Assembly: GCF_003051085.1 (NCBI RefSeq)
Contig: NZ_QAOM01000011.1
Coordinates: 62,001-126,000, forward strand
Length of the DNA stretch: 64,000 nucleotides
Direction of reading: 5' to 3'
Source of the DNA: Trichococcus patagoniensis
GTDB taxonomy: Bacteria; Bacillota; Bacilli; Lactobacillales; Aerococcaceae
In this document: piece by piece, positions 36,679-45,223 of the stretch
Numbering within the stretch: the first letter of the stretch is position 1
How the letters are laid out: each line of letters begins with the position of its first letter
Made by a program: the position numbers and the translations under genes
The notes under the pieces: generated by a model
Database searches by the model: none
What the model was told of the DNA's origin: nothing
The model's input: only the letters and a program-made list of their open reading frames with translations

Positions 36679-37503
36679 TTATTTTCCGCCGGTTGTGGCG
36701 ATGCCTTCGATGAATTGTTTTTGGAATATGATGTACAGAATGATCATCGGGATGATTGCGATAACCGATCCGGCCATCAGTTGCGGATAATTGGTCGTGA
36801 ATTGCCCTTGCAGGCTGGCCAATCCGGCCGAGAGCGTCATTTTGTCCTGCGACATGTTGACGACCAACGGCCACATCAAGTCTTTGAAGGCAAAGAGCGA
36901 TGTGAAGATCCCCAAAGCCACCAAGCCGGAACGCGCCAACGGCATATAGATGCGGTAGAATACTTGCCAGGTTGTCGCACCATCGATTATCGCGGCTTCC
37001 ATCAGTTCATCAGGCAATTTTATGAAAAATTGGCGCAGCAGGAAGGTCCCGAAAGCGGAGACGATGCCTGGGATGACCAAAGCGGAGATTGTGTTCAACA
37101 GCCCCAGATTTTGGACCAACAAATATTGCGGTGTCAGATAGATTTGCGAAGGAATCATCATCTGTGTCAATACAATGGCAAAAAACAGATTTTTGCCTGG
37201 AAAGTCCAGCTTAGCAACCGCAAAGGCTGCCATCGCGCTGAAAAGCGTTGAAGTCAATACCCTGAGGGCGATCATCAAGCCAGTATTGATGTAGAAGTTG
37301 ACGAACGGTAAGGAGTTCCATACCGCTTGATAGTTCTCGATTTGGAATGCTTCCGGGAAAATTTGCGGCGGTATCTGTGTGGATTCGCTGATTGTTTTCC
37401 CTGAGGTCAGTACCATCCACAAGAACGGCATGACCATCAGCAAGGAGCCGATGATCAGCACGATGTGGATCAATACTGTCATTTTATTCATTTTTATCTT
37501 CAT
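36679..37503 (-). CDS. msmG: Multiple-sugar ABC transporter permease MsmG
   Basis: The 274-residue CUT1 permease has six predicted helices and the cytosolic EAA loop DELMEAAIIDGATTWQVFYRIYMPLA (about residues 165-190), the docking site for the MsmK ATPase. It forms a heterodimer with MsmF, whose gene is 13 bp upstream. It is separated from gtfA by 321 bp containing a long inverted repeat. Confidence 0.92.
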   Translation of the reverse strand: MKIKMNKMTVLIHIVLIIGSLLMVMPFLWMVLTSGKTISESTQIPPQIFPEAFQIENYQAVWNSLPFVNFYINTGLMIALRVLTSTLFSAMAAFAVAKLDFPGKNLFFAIVLTQMMIPSQIYLTPQYLLVQNLGLLNTISALVIPGIVSAFGTFLLRQFFIKLPDELMEAAIIDGATTWQVFYRIYMPLARSGLVALGIFTSLFAFKDLMWPLVVNMSQDKMTLSAGLASLQGQFTTNYPQLMAGSVIAIIPMIILYIIFQKQFIEGIATTGGK

Positions 37504-37516
37504 ATTTTATTCACTC

Positions 37517-38458
37517 CTAATCGTAGGTGACCCATTTTTTCTGCGCCAACAGCTGAATGCCGGTGATCGCCATGATGATAAGAACCAATGAGATGGCGAC
37601 AGCCGAGCCGTAGCCTTTGTCATTGAGCACGAATGATTCATTGAAGAACATGTACACGAGCGACTGCGTACTCTTTACCGCTAAGTTGGTGCGATCGAAC
37701 ATCATGAAGATGACATCGAAGACTTGCAGAGCACTGATGACACTCGTTACGGAAACGAAAAACAGTTGCGGTGAAAGCAAAGGCAGTGTGATTGAGAAGA
37801 ATTGCTTCAGCGGTCCGGCGCCATCCACAACAGCTGCTTCATAGTATTCTTTGGGTATTTCCTTCAGACCTGCCAACAGCAGGATCATATTGTAGCCGAC
37901 ATTCGTCCAGATGCCGACGATGATGATCGACCAGATCGCCACTTCCGGATCGGTAATCCATAAGATGTTCCCGGAATAACCGAGTTTATCCAGCACCGCA
38001 TTCAGCAAGCCGTATTCCGAATTGAACAGCCAGCGCCAAACCATGGCCACGGCAGCAGGAGCTGCAATCATCGGCAAGAAGAAGATCGTCCGGTACAGTC
38101 CGACCGCTTTTATCTTTGTATTCATCAATACCGCAAAGAACAGCGACAGGATGATTGTTATAGGTACTTGGATCCCGGCGTAGAAAAAGGTATTCTTCAA
38201 CGATTGCCAGAATTCAGGGTCTTTCAGCATCTGCAGGTAGTTGTCCAGTCCTACAAAGGTTGAGGTGCCGAATGTACTCACGCTCTGGAAGCTCATGTAC
38301 AGCGACTGGAATAACGGGATCACGTTCAGGATCAACAGCCCGATCAATGTCGGAGCGATAAAAAACCAGCCCCAAAGCGCCATTTTCCTTTTGCGTTCCT
38401 TCGGTGTCACCGTACCTACCGTTTTTTCTTTAGGAATTGCTATATCCGATTTCATCAT
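37517..38458 (-). CDS. msmF: Multiple-sugar ABC transporter permease MsmF
   Basis: This 313-residue CUT1 permease has a charged N-terminus (residues 1-25), six helices, and the EAA loop KEYYEAAVVDGAGPLKQFFSITLPLL near residues 209-234. The ATG at 38458 follows AGAGGTGAACT. It partners MsmG. Its gene is 64 bp downstream of msmE. Confidence 0.92.
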   Translation of the reverse strand: MMKSDIAIPKEKTVGTVTPKERKRKMALWGWFFIAPTLIGLLILNVIPLFQSLYMSFQSVSTFGTSTFVGLDNYLQMLKDPEFWQSLKNTFFYAGIQVPITIILSLFFAVLMNTKIKAVGLYRTIFFLPMIAAPAAVAMVWRWLFNSEYGLLNAVLDKLGYSGNILWITDPEVAIWSIIIVGIWTNVGYNMILLLAGLKEIPKEYYEAAVVDGAGPLKQFFSITLPLLSPQLFFVSVTSVISALQVFDVIFMMFDRTNLAVKSTQSLVYMFFNESFVLNDKGYGSAVAISLVLIIMAITGIQLLAQKKWVTYD

Positions 38459-38522
38459 AGTTCACCTCTATATATTGAAAGCCACTTATGGGAGTGTTTC
38501 CCATAAGCGGCCTTCTATTTTA

Positions 38523-39797
38523 TTATTTTTCGTTAGCCAAAACTTCTTCAACACCCGCGACGATATCCGCAGCGACTTCTTTAACTGTCGCTGTACCGTC
38601 GAATACTGGCATCAAGGCAGTGTTTTCGACATCTTCCCAACGGGTTGTTTCTGCTGAGTAAGGCTTGATGTATGCATTTTCCATTTGGTCCACATAGACC
38701 TGCATATTGAATTGGCTGTATGCTTTTACGAATGTCTCTTCTGTTCCTTTATAAGCCGGAATTGCTGAGCCATTCTCGCCTTGCAGACGCATCGCTTCTT
38801 CTGTTCCCAAGAATTCAACGAATTTCAAAGCCGCTTCTTCATTGTCAGTTGAAGCCGCAACGGCGTTCGCCAAACCATTGAACAGTGTTGCCGCTTGTTT
38901 GCCTTTTGGCAGTGCTGCGACATCAGCATTGGCAGCCGTATACTCGTTGTTTGCCATTTCCCCTGTCATCCAAGATCCAAAGAAGGCCATTGCGCCGCGT
39001 CCTGATTGGAAGAAGGAAAGATTTGTGTTCTCAGCAAATTGGCTTTGTGTCGGCGATACACCATATTTCAAGCTCAGATCCGCATACCATTGCACGGCTT
39101 CGATCGTTTCGTCCAGACGGAATCCAGATTGGGTCTTGTCATCGGACAATACGTAGCCGCCGTTCTGGAAGATGAAGTTGTGGTAGCCTTCTTGTCTGTT
39201 CAAAGGAGCCAGGATACCATATACGCCGTTGTCGGGATCGTTCAGCTTTTGAGCGGCTTCCAACATTGTGTCCCACGTCCAGGTTTCATTCGGATAGGCA
39301 ACTCCTGCTGCATCGAACAATGTTTTGTTGTACCATAGTGCTATTGTGTCGTAATCTTTCGGGATGGCATAGACTGCATCGTCAGCAGAATACAATTCGA
39401 CCAATTCTTCCGGGAAATGTTCCAATGAAGTCACTTCGCTGTTTGCGTAGGTTTCAGACAGATCCATCAGAACGCCGCCCGTTGCGTATTTCGCGATTTC
39501 GTTGGAATGCATCCAGAATACGTCCGGCATGCTGTCGCCTTTTGCTCCCGCTTCCAATTTAGTCCAATATTGATCCCAAGGTGTCACTTCCACTTTTACA
39601 TCGATGCCTGGATTCTCTGCTTCGAAAGCTTCTGCGATTGCTTCCATTCCCGGTTGTTGGATTTTGTCCCAGATGCTGTAAGTGATGGTCACATCACCGG
39701 AACCGCCTTCTCCATCGGAACCGTTTCCGCATGCACCTAAAACAAGTCCTGATAACAACACTGTAGCCAATGATACTTTCTTCCAATTCTTTAACAT
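38523..39797 (-). CDS. msmE: Multiple-sugar-binding lipoprotein MsmE
   Basis: The precursor begins MLKNWKKVSLATVLLSGLVL and has a lipobox LGAC at about 20-23, then a GSDGEGGSGD linker. The body is a CUT1 binding protein (VTITYSIWDKIQQPGMEAIAEAFEAENPGI, PDVFWMHSNEIAKYATGGVLMDL). It should bind raffinose, melibiose or related alpha-galactosides outside the membrane, judged from the aga and gtfA neighbours. It is the first gene of the operon, 305 bp downstream of msmR. Confidence 0.92.
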   Translation of the reverse strand: MLKNWKKVSLATVLLSGLVLGACGNGSDGEGGSGDVTITYSIWDKIQQPGMEAIAEAFEAENPGIDVKVEVTPWDQYWTKLEAGAKGDSMPDVFWMHSNEIAKYATGGVLMDLSETYANSEVTSLEHFPEELVELYSADDAVYAIPKDYDTIALWYNKTLFDAAGVAYPNETWTWDTMLEAAQKLNDPDNGVYGILAPLNRQEGYHNFIFQNGGYVLSDDKTQSGFRLDETIEAVQWYADLSLKYGVSPTQSQFAENTNLSFFQSGRGAMAFFGSWMTGEMANNEYTAANADVAALPKGKQAATLFNGLANAVAASTDNEEAALKFVEFLGTEEAMRLQGENGSAIPAYKGTEETFVKAYSQFNMQVYVDQMENAYIKPYSAETTRWEDVENTALMPVFDGTATVKEVAADIVAGVEEVLANEK

Positions 39798-39900
39798 CTC
39801 TTCTCCACCTTTTCTATTATCTATAAAATTGTATACTCGAAAACCAAGAAACTATTGGACCATAGAGAAATTGCACCTGAACCATTCAAAATCAATCGCT

Positions 39901-39916
39901 TTGCAAACGTTTACTT
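39901..39916. promoter_or_regulatory. CcpA cre-like site upstream of msmE
   Basis: TTGCAAACGTTTACTT matches the cre consensus with the central AACGTT and flanking TG. It lies about 104 bp before the msmE start, beyond the likely promoter (TATAAT-like sequences near 39820-39835). The flanking tract may also hold the MsmR operator. Confidence 0.55.
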
Positions 39917-40013
39917 GTTTTGATGTCATAATAATACCAAATACAGGAGAGGGCTGATAGATATTCAGCCGTACAAAAACATACCTTTTTGTTGATTCGA
40001 AAAAAGATCGCAC

Positions 40014-40078
40014 CAACTCGGCAACAACTCATCTCCGATGCCAAGCGGCGCTGAGTTGTTGTCAAGTAGCGCGACCTT
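40014..40078. terminator. Hairpin downstream of msmR
   Basis: CAACAACTCA and TGAGTTGTTG form the 10-bp core, with weaker outer pairing (GATCGC/GCGACC). It lies between msmR and msmE, so msmR is probably a separate unit. Confidence 0.6.
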
Positions 40079-40102
40079 TGTCGTCCAACCTGATTGGTTC
40101 GC

Positions 40103-40948
40103 TTATTTTGTTTTTACTTTCTTTACGTAGGCCCTCGGTGATAGCTGCATTTTGCTCTTGAAAATGCGCGTGAAACTCAATGGGTTCTGGTAGCCGACCT
40201 TTTCAGCGATATCAGAGATACTGAGGTCCGTTGTTTCTAGGTATTCCCGACTTTTCTGAATGCGGAAATCAATCAAGTACTCATGCGGTGTCCGGTTTGT
40301 CGTTTTATGGAAAACGGCGGTCAAATAAGAGTCATTCAGAGACAACTCCCGGCTGATGTCGCCGATCAGAAAGTCACTGTCCTGATACCTGTCTTTGATG
40401 ATCTCGATTGCTCTTTTCGTGTACTCGACGCCTCTATTGATTTTCTCAATCTGTTTGATTTCGGTGCCATCCAAATCATGTGCGAGCATGCTCAAAAAGA
40501 GGTACAACTGCCCTTGCAGACGTAGCCGGGATAACGTATCAAACGGATTTGCAGCCATAATTTCCTGCAGCATCGCCTTCACCTGCCCAAAGTTCTTCAC
40601 GTTCCCTACCGGATGCGAAATCTGGAACCCAATATCCGTCAGCAATGCTTCCAGATGCTCGCCCTTCATTCCGATCCAGTAATATTCCCAAGGATCCTCT
40701 TCATCTGCTTGATAATAGGTCATCACATTCGGATAGATGATGAAGAACTGTCCTTCTTTCAGGTTGAAGCGGCTGTTGCCGATCTCGAAATATCCCTTTC
40801 CCTTCATGATGATATGGATCAAAAAATATTCCCGGACTGTCGGCCCGAAACTGTGGTTGGGAGCGCACTGCTCTTTGCCTTTGGTTGTGTAGTAAAGATC
40901 CTTGTAATAGATTTCTTCCTTAAAAAAATCTTCATCCATTTCCATCAC
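40103..40948 (-). CDS. msmR: AraC-family regulator of the msm cluster (MsmR-like)
   Basis: The 281-residue protein has an N-terminal cupin sugar-sensing domain (about residues 25-150, with HIIMKGKGYFEIGNSRFNLKEGQFFIIYPN) and C-terminal AraC helix-turn-helix pair (FLIGDISRELSLNDSYLTAVF, LSISDIAEKVGYQNPLSFTRIF). Size and position match MsmR/RafR activators of raffinose operons. It lies directly upstream of msmE in the same orientation. Confidence 0.87.
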   Translation of the reverse strand: MMEMDEDFFKEEIYYKDLYYTTKGKEQCAPNHSFGPTVREYFLIHIIMKGKGYFEIGNSRFNLKEGQFFIIYPNVMTYYQADEEDPWEYYWIGMKGEHLEALLTDIGFQISHPVGNVKNFGQVKAMLQEIMAANPFDTLSRLRLQGQLYLFLSMLAHDLDGTEIKQIEKINRGVEYTKRAIEIIKDRYQDSDFLIGDISRELSLNDSYLTAVFHKTTNRTPHEYLIDFRIQKSREYLETTDLSISDIAEKVGYQNPLSFTRIFKSKMQLSPRAYVKKVKTK

Positions 40949-41172
40949 CTCAGTCTTTATTTCTGTTGTAGCCGCTGCCCCTCATTATAGAATGCTCTCC
41001 TTGCTATAGCAAACCCGCACTTTTATCCGCAACTCTCCTCCCACATGAAACTCCGCCCTTTCGCAATCACAGATTCTCTTGTACAATGAGAAAAGATTGC
41101 CCGCGTATCGGGCAGATCCCAAACAAACTGACTAATCCCATAACCTTTACTATAGATTTGGAGGCGCCATCC

Positions 41173-41934
41173 TTGAAAAAAATCATCCTTTCCGCGTTGC
41201 TTCTGCCGCTCTTCCTGCTTTCCGCCTGCACCACCGCCCTGCCTGGGGAAGAAGTCATGCAGAACCTGGTCAACCGTTCCGCGGACCTCGAAAGCTACCA
41301 CCAGTTCGTCGCTTTGACGACAACGACCACCAAAGAGGATCTGACGGGAGCAACTGTCGTGAGCGAGCAGTACACAACTGCCGATGCGACGCTGTTTCCG
41401 AAAGAAAAGACCGGCTACGGCAAACGGATCGACAAAGACAGCAATTATCCTGCAACGAAATCCGAATTCTATGTGACCCCGGAAGTGGGTTACAGCCGGA
41501 CCGACAATGCCGACTGGACTGCTTATGCCACACCCGATGTCCCGCTGGCGAGTCTGCAGGTCTATCCGCTCGAGACGTTCATCGAACTGACCCAGATCAT
41601 TGAAGCCTACGCTACACTCGAACTGGAAGGGGACGAATATTTGCTCAGCTTTTCCGGCAGCGATGATGCGCTGAATAAAGAAATCAACTATCTGTTCCAA
41701 ACTTTCCCCTCCGAGCAGACCGATTACGACATCCAAATCCATCTGGACGCAAAAACCTTCTATCTGACCGCAGTATCCTATCGCTCCACGGTCACCCAAG
41801 CCGATCAGAAATCGGTCATCACGACGGAATTGACAGGCGCGTTCGACCTGTACAATCAAGCCAAAAAGCTGAAGACCGTTCCTGATTTCGATTCAGCCGA
41901 GTCCGTGGCCGAGACGGCGGATTCTTCGTTTTGA
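41173..41934 (+). CDS. Secreted lipoprotein of unknown function
   Basis: A TTG at 41173, nine bases after GGAGG, starts a lipoprotein precursor (MKKIILSALLLPLFLLSAC; lipobox LSAC). The mature part is about 235 residues, rich in Thr, Ser and acidic residues, with LolA/DUF-like beta-strand character (ESYHQFVALTTTTTKEDLTG, TDYDIQIHLDAKTFYLTAVSY). I do not recognise the family with certainty. A frame opening at 41086 lacks a ribosome site. It ends just before a large inverted repeat and the GntR/ABC operon. Confidence 0.7.
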   Translation: MKKIILSALLLPLFLLSACTTALPGEEVMQNLVNRSADLESYHQFVALTTTTTKEDLTGATVVSEQYTTADATLFPKEKTGYGKRIDKDSNYPATKSEFYVTPEVGYSRTDNADWTAYATPDVPLASLQVYPLETFIELTQIIEAYATLELEGDEYLLSFSGSDDALNKEINYLFQTFPSEQTDYDIQIHLDAKTFYLTAVSYRSTVTQADQKSVITTELTGAFDLYNQAKKLKTVPDFDSAESVAETADSSF

Positions 41935-41941
41935 AAAAAAC

Positions 41942-42020
41942 TACACTTGTAAGTCAACCGACACCCCTCTTACTGGCGTGGGTTGACTTACAAGTGTATT
42001 ATCCATATAATACACTTGTA
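41942..42020 (+). promoter_or_regulatory. Three mutually exclusive pairing arms: terminator plus GntR-type operator
   Basis: Arm A TACACTTGTAAGTCAACC (41942-41959) is the exact complement of arm B (41981-41998), giving an 18-bp hairpin after the lipoprotein gene. The end of B, TACAAGTGTATTAT (41989-42002), is also the exact complement of arm C (42007-42020). So B can pair with A or with C, not both. The B/C palindrome has the same GTGTATTA core as the operator at 42047-42070. Confidence 0.75.
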
Positions 42021-42046
42021 TTGATTTTTATTATTTTTTTGCCTCG

Positions 42047-42070
42047 AGTGTATTAATCGTTTAATACACT
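42047..42070. promoter_or_regulatory. YtrA/GntR-type operator
   Basis: AGTGTATTAA and TTAATACACT flank TCGT, a 24-bp perfect dyad 26 bp before the gntR start. YtrA-subfamily GntR repressors typically autoregulate through such AT-rich GTGTA dyads next to their own gene. Confidence 0.7.
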
Positions 42071-42095
42071 CCACCGAAGGAAGAAGGTGGGAACA

Positions 42096-42464
42096 GTGAT
42101 TTTTGACAAAAGAAGTCCGGTCTATGAACAGATCATCGAAATGTACAAACAGAAAATCGTCAGCGGGGACTTTCAACCGGGACAGGAAATCCCCTCGCGT
42201 CGGGAGTTAGCGACGCAATTGAAGGTAAATCCGAATACTGTACAACGTGCCTATAAGGAAATGGAGGGACTTGATTTGATCTTTACAGATGGAAATTCGC
42301 TCAGCAGAATAACCGAGAATCAGGCAAAGATTCAGTCGCTGCGGCAAGGCATCCTGGAAGATGCCCTACTGTCATTCATCGATACGGTGCGTACCGTCGG
42401 CATGGAAGATGAAGCAGTCCTGCAATTGGTCGAAACACGCTTGAAGGAGGTGCAACCCAAATGA
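42096..42464 (+). CDS. GntR-family (YtrA subfamily) repressor
   Basis: This short 122-residue GntR protein has a winged helix at the N-terminus (PVYEQIIEMYKQKIVSGDFQPGQEIPSRRELATQLKVNPNTVQRAYKEME) and only about 45 C-terminal residues for dimerisation, as in YtrA. It probably represses the ABC operon it begins, through the dyads at 41989-42020 and 42047-42070. Start is GTG at 42096 or GTG at 42087. It overlaps the ATPase gene by 4 bp. Confidence 0.88.
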   Translation: MIFDKRSPVYEQIIEMYKQKIVSGDFQPGQEIPSRRELATQLKVNPNTVQRAYKEMEGLDLIFTDGNSLSRITENQAKIQSLRQGILEDALLSFIDTVRTVGMEDEAVLQLVETRLKEVQPK

Positions 42465-43150
42465 TTGAAATTATGAACTTGGAAAAAAAATATGGAAAAC
42501 GAACGATTCTGGAAGATGTCAGTTTTACCATCAAAAAAAATGAAGTCACTTGTCTGACCGGAATGAACGGTACAGGCAAAACGACCCTCATGAACTGCAT
42601 TATGGGCTTAGTTCCACGCAACAACGGCTCGATCACGATCGACGGGGAGGACTTTCAGCATCAGTTATACGAGCGGATCTCTTATATCCCTGACTCGCTC
42701 ACCATGCCGCGTTGGATGACGATCGCAGAAGCGATGCAGTTCATGGATACCTACTACCCGAATTGGAATACCGCCAAAGCGGATGAATTACTTTCGTTCT
42801 TCCGTCTCGAATCGGATATGCAGCTGAAAAATCTCTCCAAAGGGAATAGCGCAAAGGTGAGTTTCTTGCTGGGACTTTCCCTGGATGCAGATTACTATTT
42901 GATGGATGAGCCGTTTTCCGGCATCGATGTCTTTGCCCGCGAGGATATTCTGGAAGTTTTCACGAGCAAATTCGTAACGGACAAGGGCGTCCTCATCGCC
43001 ACGCATCATATGGATGAAGTCGAAATGTTGTTGGACCGGATCGTCATGCTGCGTGGTGGCCGGGTCGTCAAAGATTTTTACGCAGAAGACATCCGCCAAA
43101 ACGAAGGAAAGGCAATCATTGATGTGATGCGGGAGGTTTATCAACCATGA
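42461..43150 (+). CDS. ABC transporter ATPase (YtrB-like)
   Basis: The 229-residue ATPase has Walker A GMNGTGKTT (about 34-42), a signature region LSKGNSAKVSFLLGLSLD in the divergent form typical of YtrB/YtrE systems, and Walker B YYLMDEPFSGID. It overlaps the regulator gene upstream and the permease gene downstream by 4 bp each. It should energise the membrane protein encoded next. Confidence 0.9.
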   Translation: MIEIMNLEKKYGKRTILEDVSFTIKKNEVTCLTGMNGTGKTTLMNCIMGLVPRNNGSITIDGEDFQHQLYERISYIPDSLTMPRWMTIAEAMQFMDTYYPNWNTAKADELLSFFRLESDMQLKNLSKGNSAKVSFLLGLSLDADYYLMDEPFSGIDVFAREDILEVFTSKFVTDKGVLIATHHMDEVEMLLDRIVMLRGGRVVKDFYAEDIRQNEGKAIIDVMREVYQP

Positions 43151-43974
43151 AAAAATTTATGGAATTATGGACATTTGAATGGAATCGCGCGAAACGGTTC
43201 TATGGCTTCCTGTTGGCTTTTGTGACGGCTTTACAGGTTTATGCAGTCTTCCAAGAATACCATTTATGGAAAGACGGGTATGAGAACTACCGGCAACAGG
43301 GCTATGCTGCACTGCCCGAACAATATCTGCAGGACTATGGGCATCTTACGTTGGAGGCTGTGACAAACAACTCGTTCTTCGTTTTTTCGATCCTGACAGC
43401 CATTTTCGTATTGCTCTTCTATGCTGTCTTTATCTGGTATCAGGATTGGTCTGGAAAAAACCGCTTCTCTTTCCGTTTGCTCAGTCTGCCGGGTAACCGT
43501 TTCGCTGTGTATGCAGCAAAATTCGCAACCATTTGGCTCCTGATTACGGGGTTGCAAGTTTGGCAAATCGGACTTTTGTATCTTGAGGAACTGGTCTTTT
43601 CCGGGCTCATTCCGGCGGACATCTATCGGGAAATTCCTTTGCAGATCGCAGCGACTAACACTTCTCCATTAGGCTTGGCTTTACCAAGTCTCTTTTCCAA
43701 TTATCTGCTCTACTACACTATTGGCTACACAGCGCTCACTTTAGGCTACACATTCATCCTGATGCACTTGAGCGGACGTTGGAAAGGGGTATTCTTGGCA
43801 GCTACTCTCGCAATCGTCCTCTTTGCCGCGATGCTTCTCTTCCTGCGTACCGGCATCACGACGCGCTTGTATGCGGAAGAAAAGTACTGGATGACGATTG
43901 CCGTGAGCCTAGTTCTCTTCCTGTCCGGGACATGGGCCAATTATCGGTTGCTTGAAAAACGCATCAGCGTATAG
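43147..43974 (+). CDS. ABC transporter membrane protein of the GntR operon
   Basis: The 275-residue protein has six hydrophobic segments (about residues 18-35, 75-98, 122-145, 170-205, 215-235, 245-262) and no clear ABC-2 signature. Its position after the YtrB-like ATPase, with a 4-bp overlap, makes it the cognate permease. Substrate unknown; YtrA-controlled systems are often induced by cell-wall antibiotics in other Firmicutes, which is only an analogy here. Confidence 0.8.
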   Translation: MKKFMELWTFEWNRAKRFYGFLLAFVTALQVYAVFQEYHLWKDGYENYRQQGYAALPEQYLQDYGHLTLEAVTNNSFFVFSILTAIFVLLFYAVFIWYQDWSGKNRFSFRLLSLPGNRFAVYAAKFATIWLLITGLQVWQIGLLYLEELVFSGLIPADIYREIPLQIAATNTSPLGLALPSLFSNYLLYYTIGYTALTLGYTFILMHLSGRWKGVFLAATLAIVLFAAMLLFLRTGITTRLYAEEKYWMTIAVSLVLFLSGTWANYRLLEKRISV

Positions 43975-43987
43975 AAGGAGGACAAAA

Positions 43988-45154
43988 ATGAGAAAACAAA
44001 CGATTTTATTGCTGAGTCTCCTTTTGCTTGTCGTTCTCGGAGGATTCTACACCCAGCCGCTGTTGGCAAAAGAAGAGCCATTACGCATCGGAATCGAGAC
44101 AACTTCCGGTGACGATTCAGCATTGGAAGGCTTGACCTACTACGGAACAGCACACTCTCAATGGGAAACGACTACCCTAAGCTTCGACCGCTCCGGCTTG
44201 CGCCATTCCGAAACGAAACGTCAGGACGCATTCTTCCAAGATTACGCAGAAAGTACTGTTCAGGTTTGGCGCGATGAGTATAAAGCGTTTATGCGGGGGA
44301 AGCGGCCTTTTGAAGGGAATTATGCCGAAACCGAAGGAAACTTGTACTATACAGCGGCGGAGGATAACGGCTTCCTGATAGCGACCCTGGACAAGGCTGA
44401 CGGAACCGTTGCGGAAACGCTCCTCGCTTATCCGGAAAAAAGAGAAAAGACCTATTATAACGTCAATCGCACGGACTTCCTGGACGGTAAGCTGATTATC
44501 TCGTACAGCCGTTATGATGAGTATTCAAATGATCGTGGCACGGACATCCTGATTTATGATCTGGTCAGTGGTATGCAGGAGGAACATTTTGCTTTCGATA
44601 TACCTGCGGATTTCATGGGTTATCAGAGTGTTACTACATCCGTGTTGACACAAGGCGATCAAAAAGCAATCTTCCGCATGGAGCGGCTCGAAGAAACTGA
44701 TCGGGAAGCTACAGAATACGTTGCACCGGTTGTTTCACTCTCCTTCAAGCGCTATGATTGGACAACTAAGGAATGGTCAACACTGGCTGCTGAAGCGTTG
44801 GTGGATGATTTACCTTACGCAATTAAGGATGGCATTTTCTATCAATTGCAGCATACGGATCAGGAATGGTCAATCCAACCACTTGATCTGATGCAGGATC
44901 AAGTGCGCGATAAAATCATTCTCCAGAACACTGCTGATTGGAAACAGACCGCTGATATGAATTGGCAAATCCTCGTTTCCGACAACCGCATCATACTGAC
45001 GGAAAATTATCCGGAGCCTGACCGGGCTTCTAAACTGGCTGTTTTCGAACTTCAGGCTGGGGAAATGCTCTACAGCGGGGAAATCAACGCCTCGTTCTCC
45101 GATACAAAAAAAATCGATATGCTCTATTTTGATAGGATCATTTACGAACCCTAA
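43988..45154 (+). CDS. Exported protein of unknown function in the GntR/ABC operon
   Basis: The ATG at 43988 follows AAGGAGG and opens MRKQTILLLSLLLLVVLGGF, a signal peptide or membrane anchor, then about 360 extracellular residues. These are rich in aromatic and acidic residues in repeating beta-strand patterns (LYYTAAEDNGFLIATLDKADG, GKLIISYSRYDEYSNDRGTD, GIFYQLQHTDQEWSIQPLDL), suggesting a beta-propeller-like fold. I do not recognise a family. Being the last gene of the operon suggests it works with the transporter outside the membrane. Confidence 0.75.
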   Translation: MRKQTILLLSLLLLVVLGGFYTQPLLAKEEPLRIGIETTSGDDSALEGLTYYGTAHSQWETTTLSFDRSGLRHSETKRQDAFFQDYAESTVQVWRDEYKAFMRGKRPFEGNYAETEGNLYYTAAEDNGFLIATLDKADGTVAETLLAYPEKREKTYYNVNRTDFLDGKLIISYSRYDEYSNDRGTDILIYDLVSGMQEEHFAFDIPADFMGYQSVTTSVLTQGDQKAIFRMERLEETDREATEYVAPVVSLSFKRYDWTTKEWSTLAAEALVDDLPYAIKDGIFYQLQHTDQEWSIQPLDLMQDQVRDKIILQNTADWKQTADMNWQILVSDNRIILTENYPEPDRASKLAVFELQAGEMLYSGEINASFSDTKKIDMLYFDRIIYEP

Positions 45155-45158
45155 TCCA

Positions 45159-45195
45159 AAAAGAACAAGACTCCAATTGGAATCTTGTTCTTTTT
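45159..45195. terminator. Terminator of the GntR/ABC operon
   Basis: AAAAGAACAAGA and TCTTGTTCTTTT flank a TCCAATTGGA tip; A-rich left and T-rich right sides allow bidirectional use with the convergent aldo/keto reductase gene. Confidence 0.85.
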
Positions 45196-45223
45196 CTTTC
45201 GCTTTAACTGATGCTGCCTTTCT

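Noticed and set aside
41023-41859. Long minus-strand open frame opposite the lipoprotein gene
   Set aside because: It is antisense to a plausible lipoprotein with lipobox and ribosome site, and its translation shows no family features.
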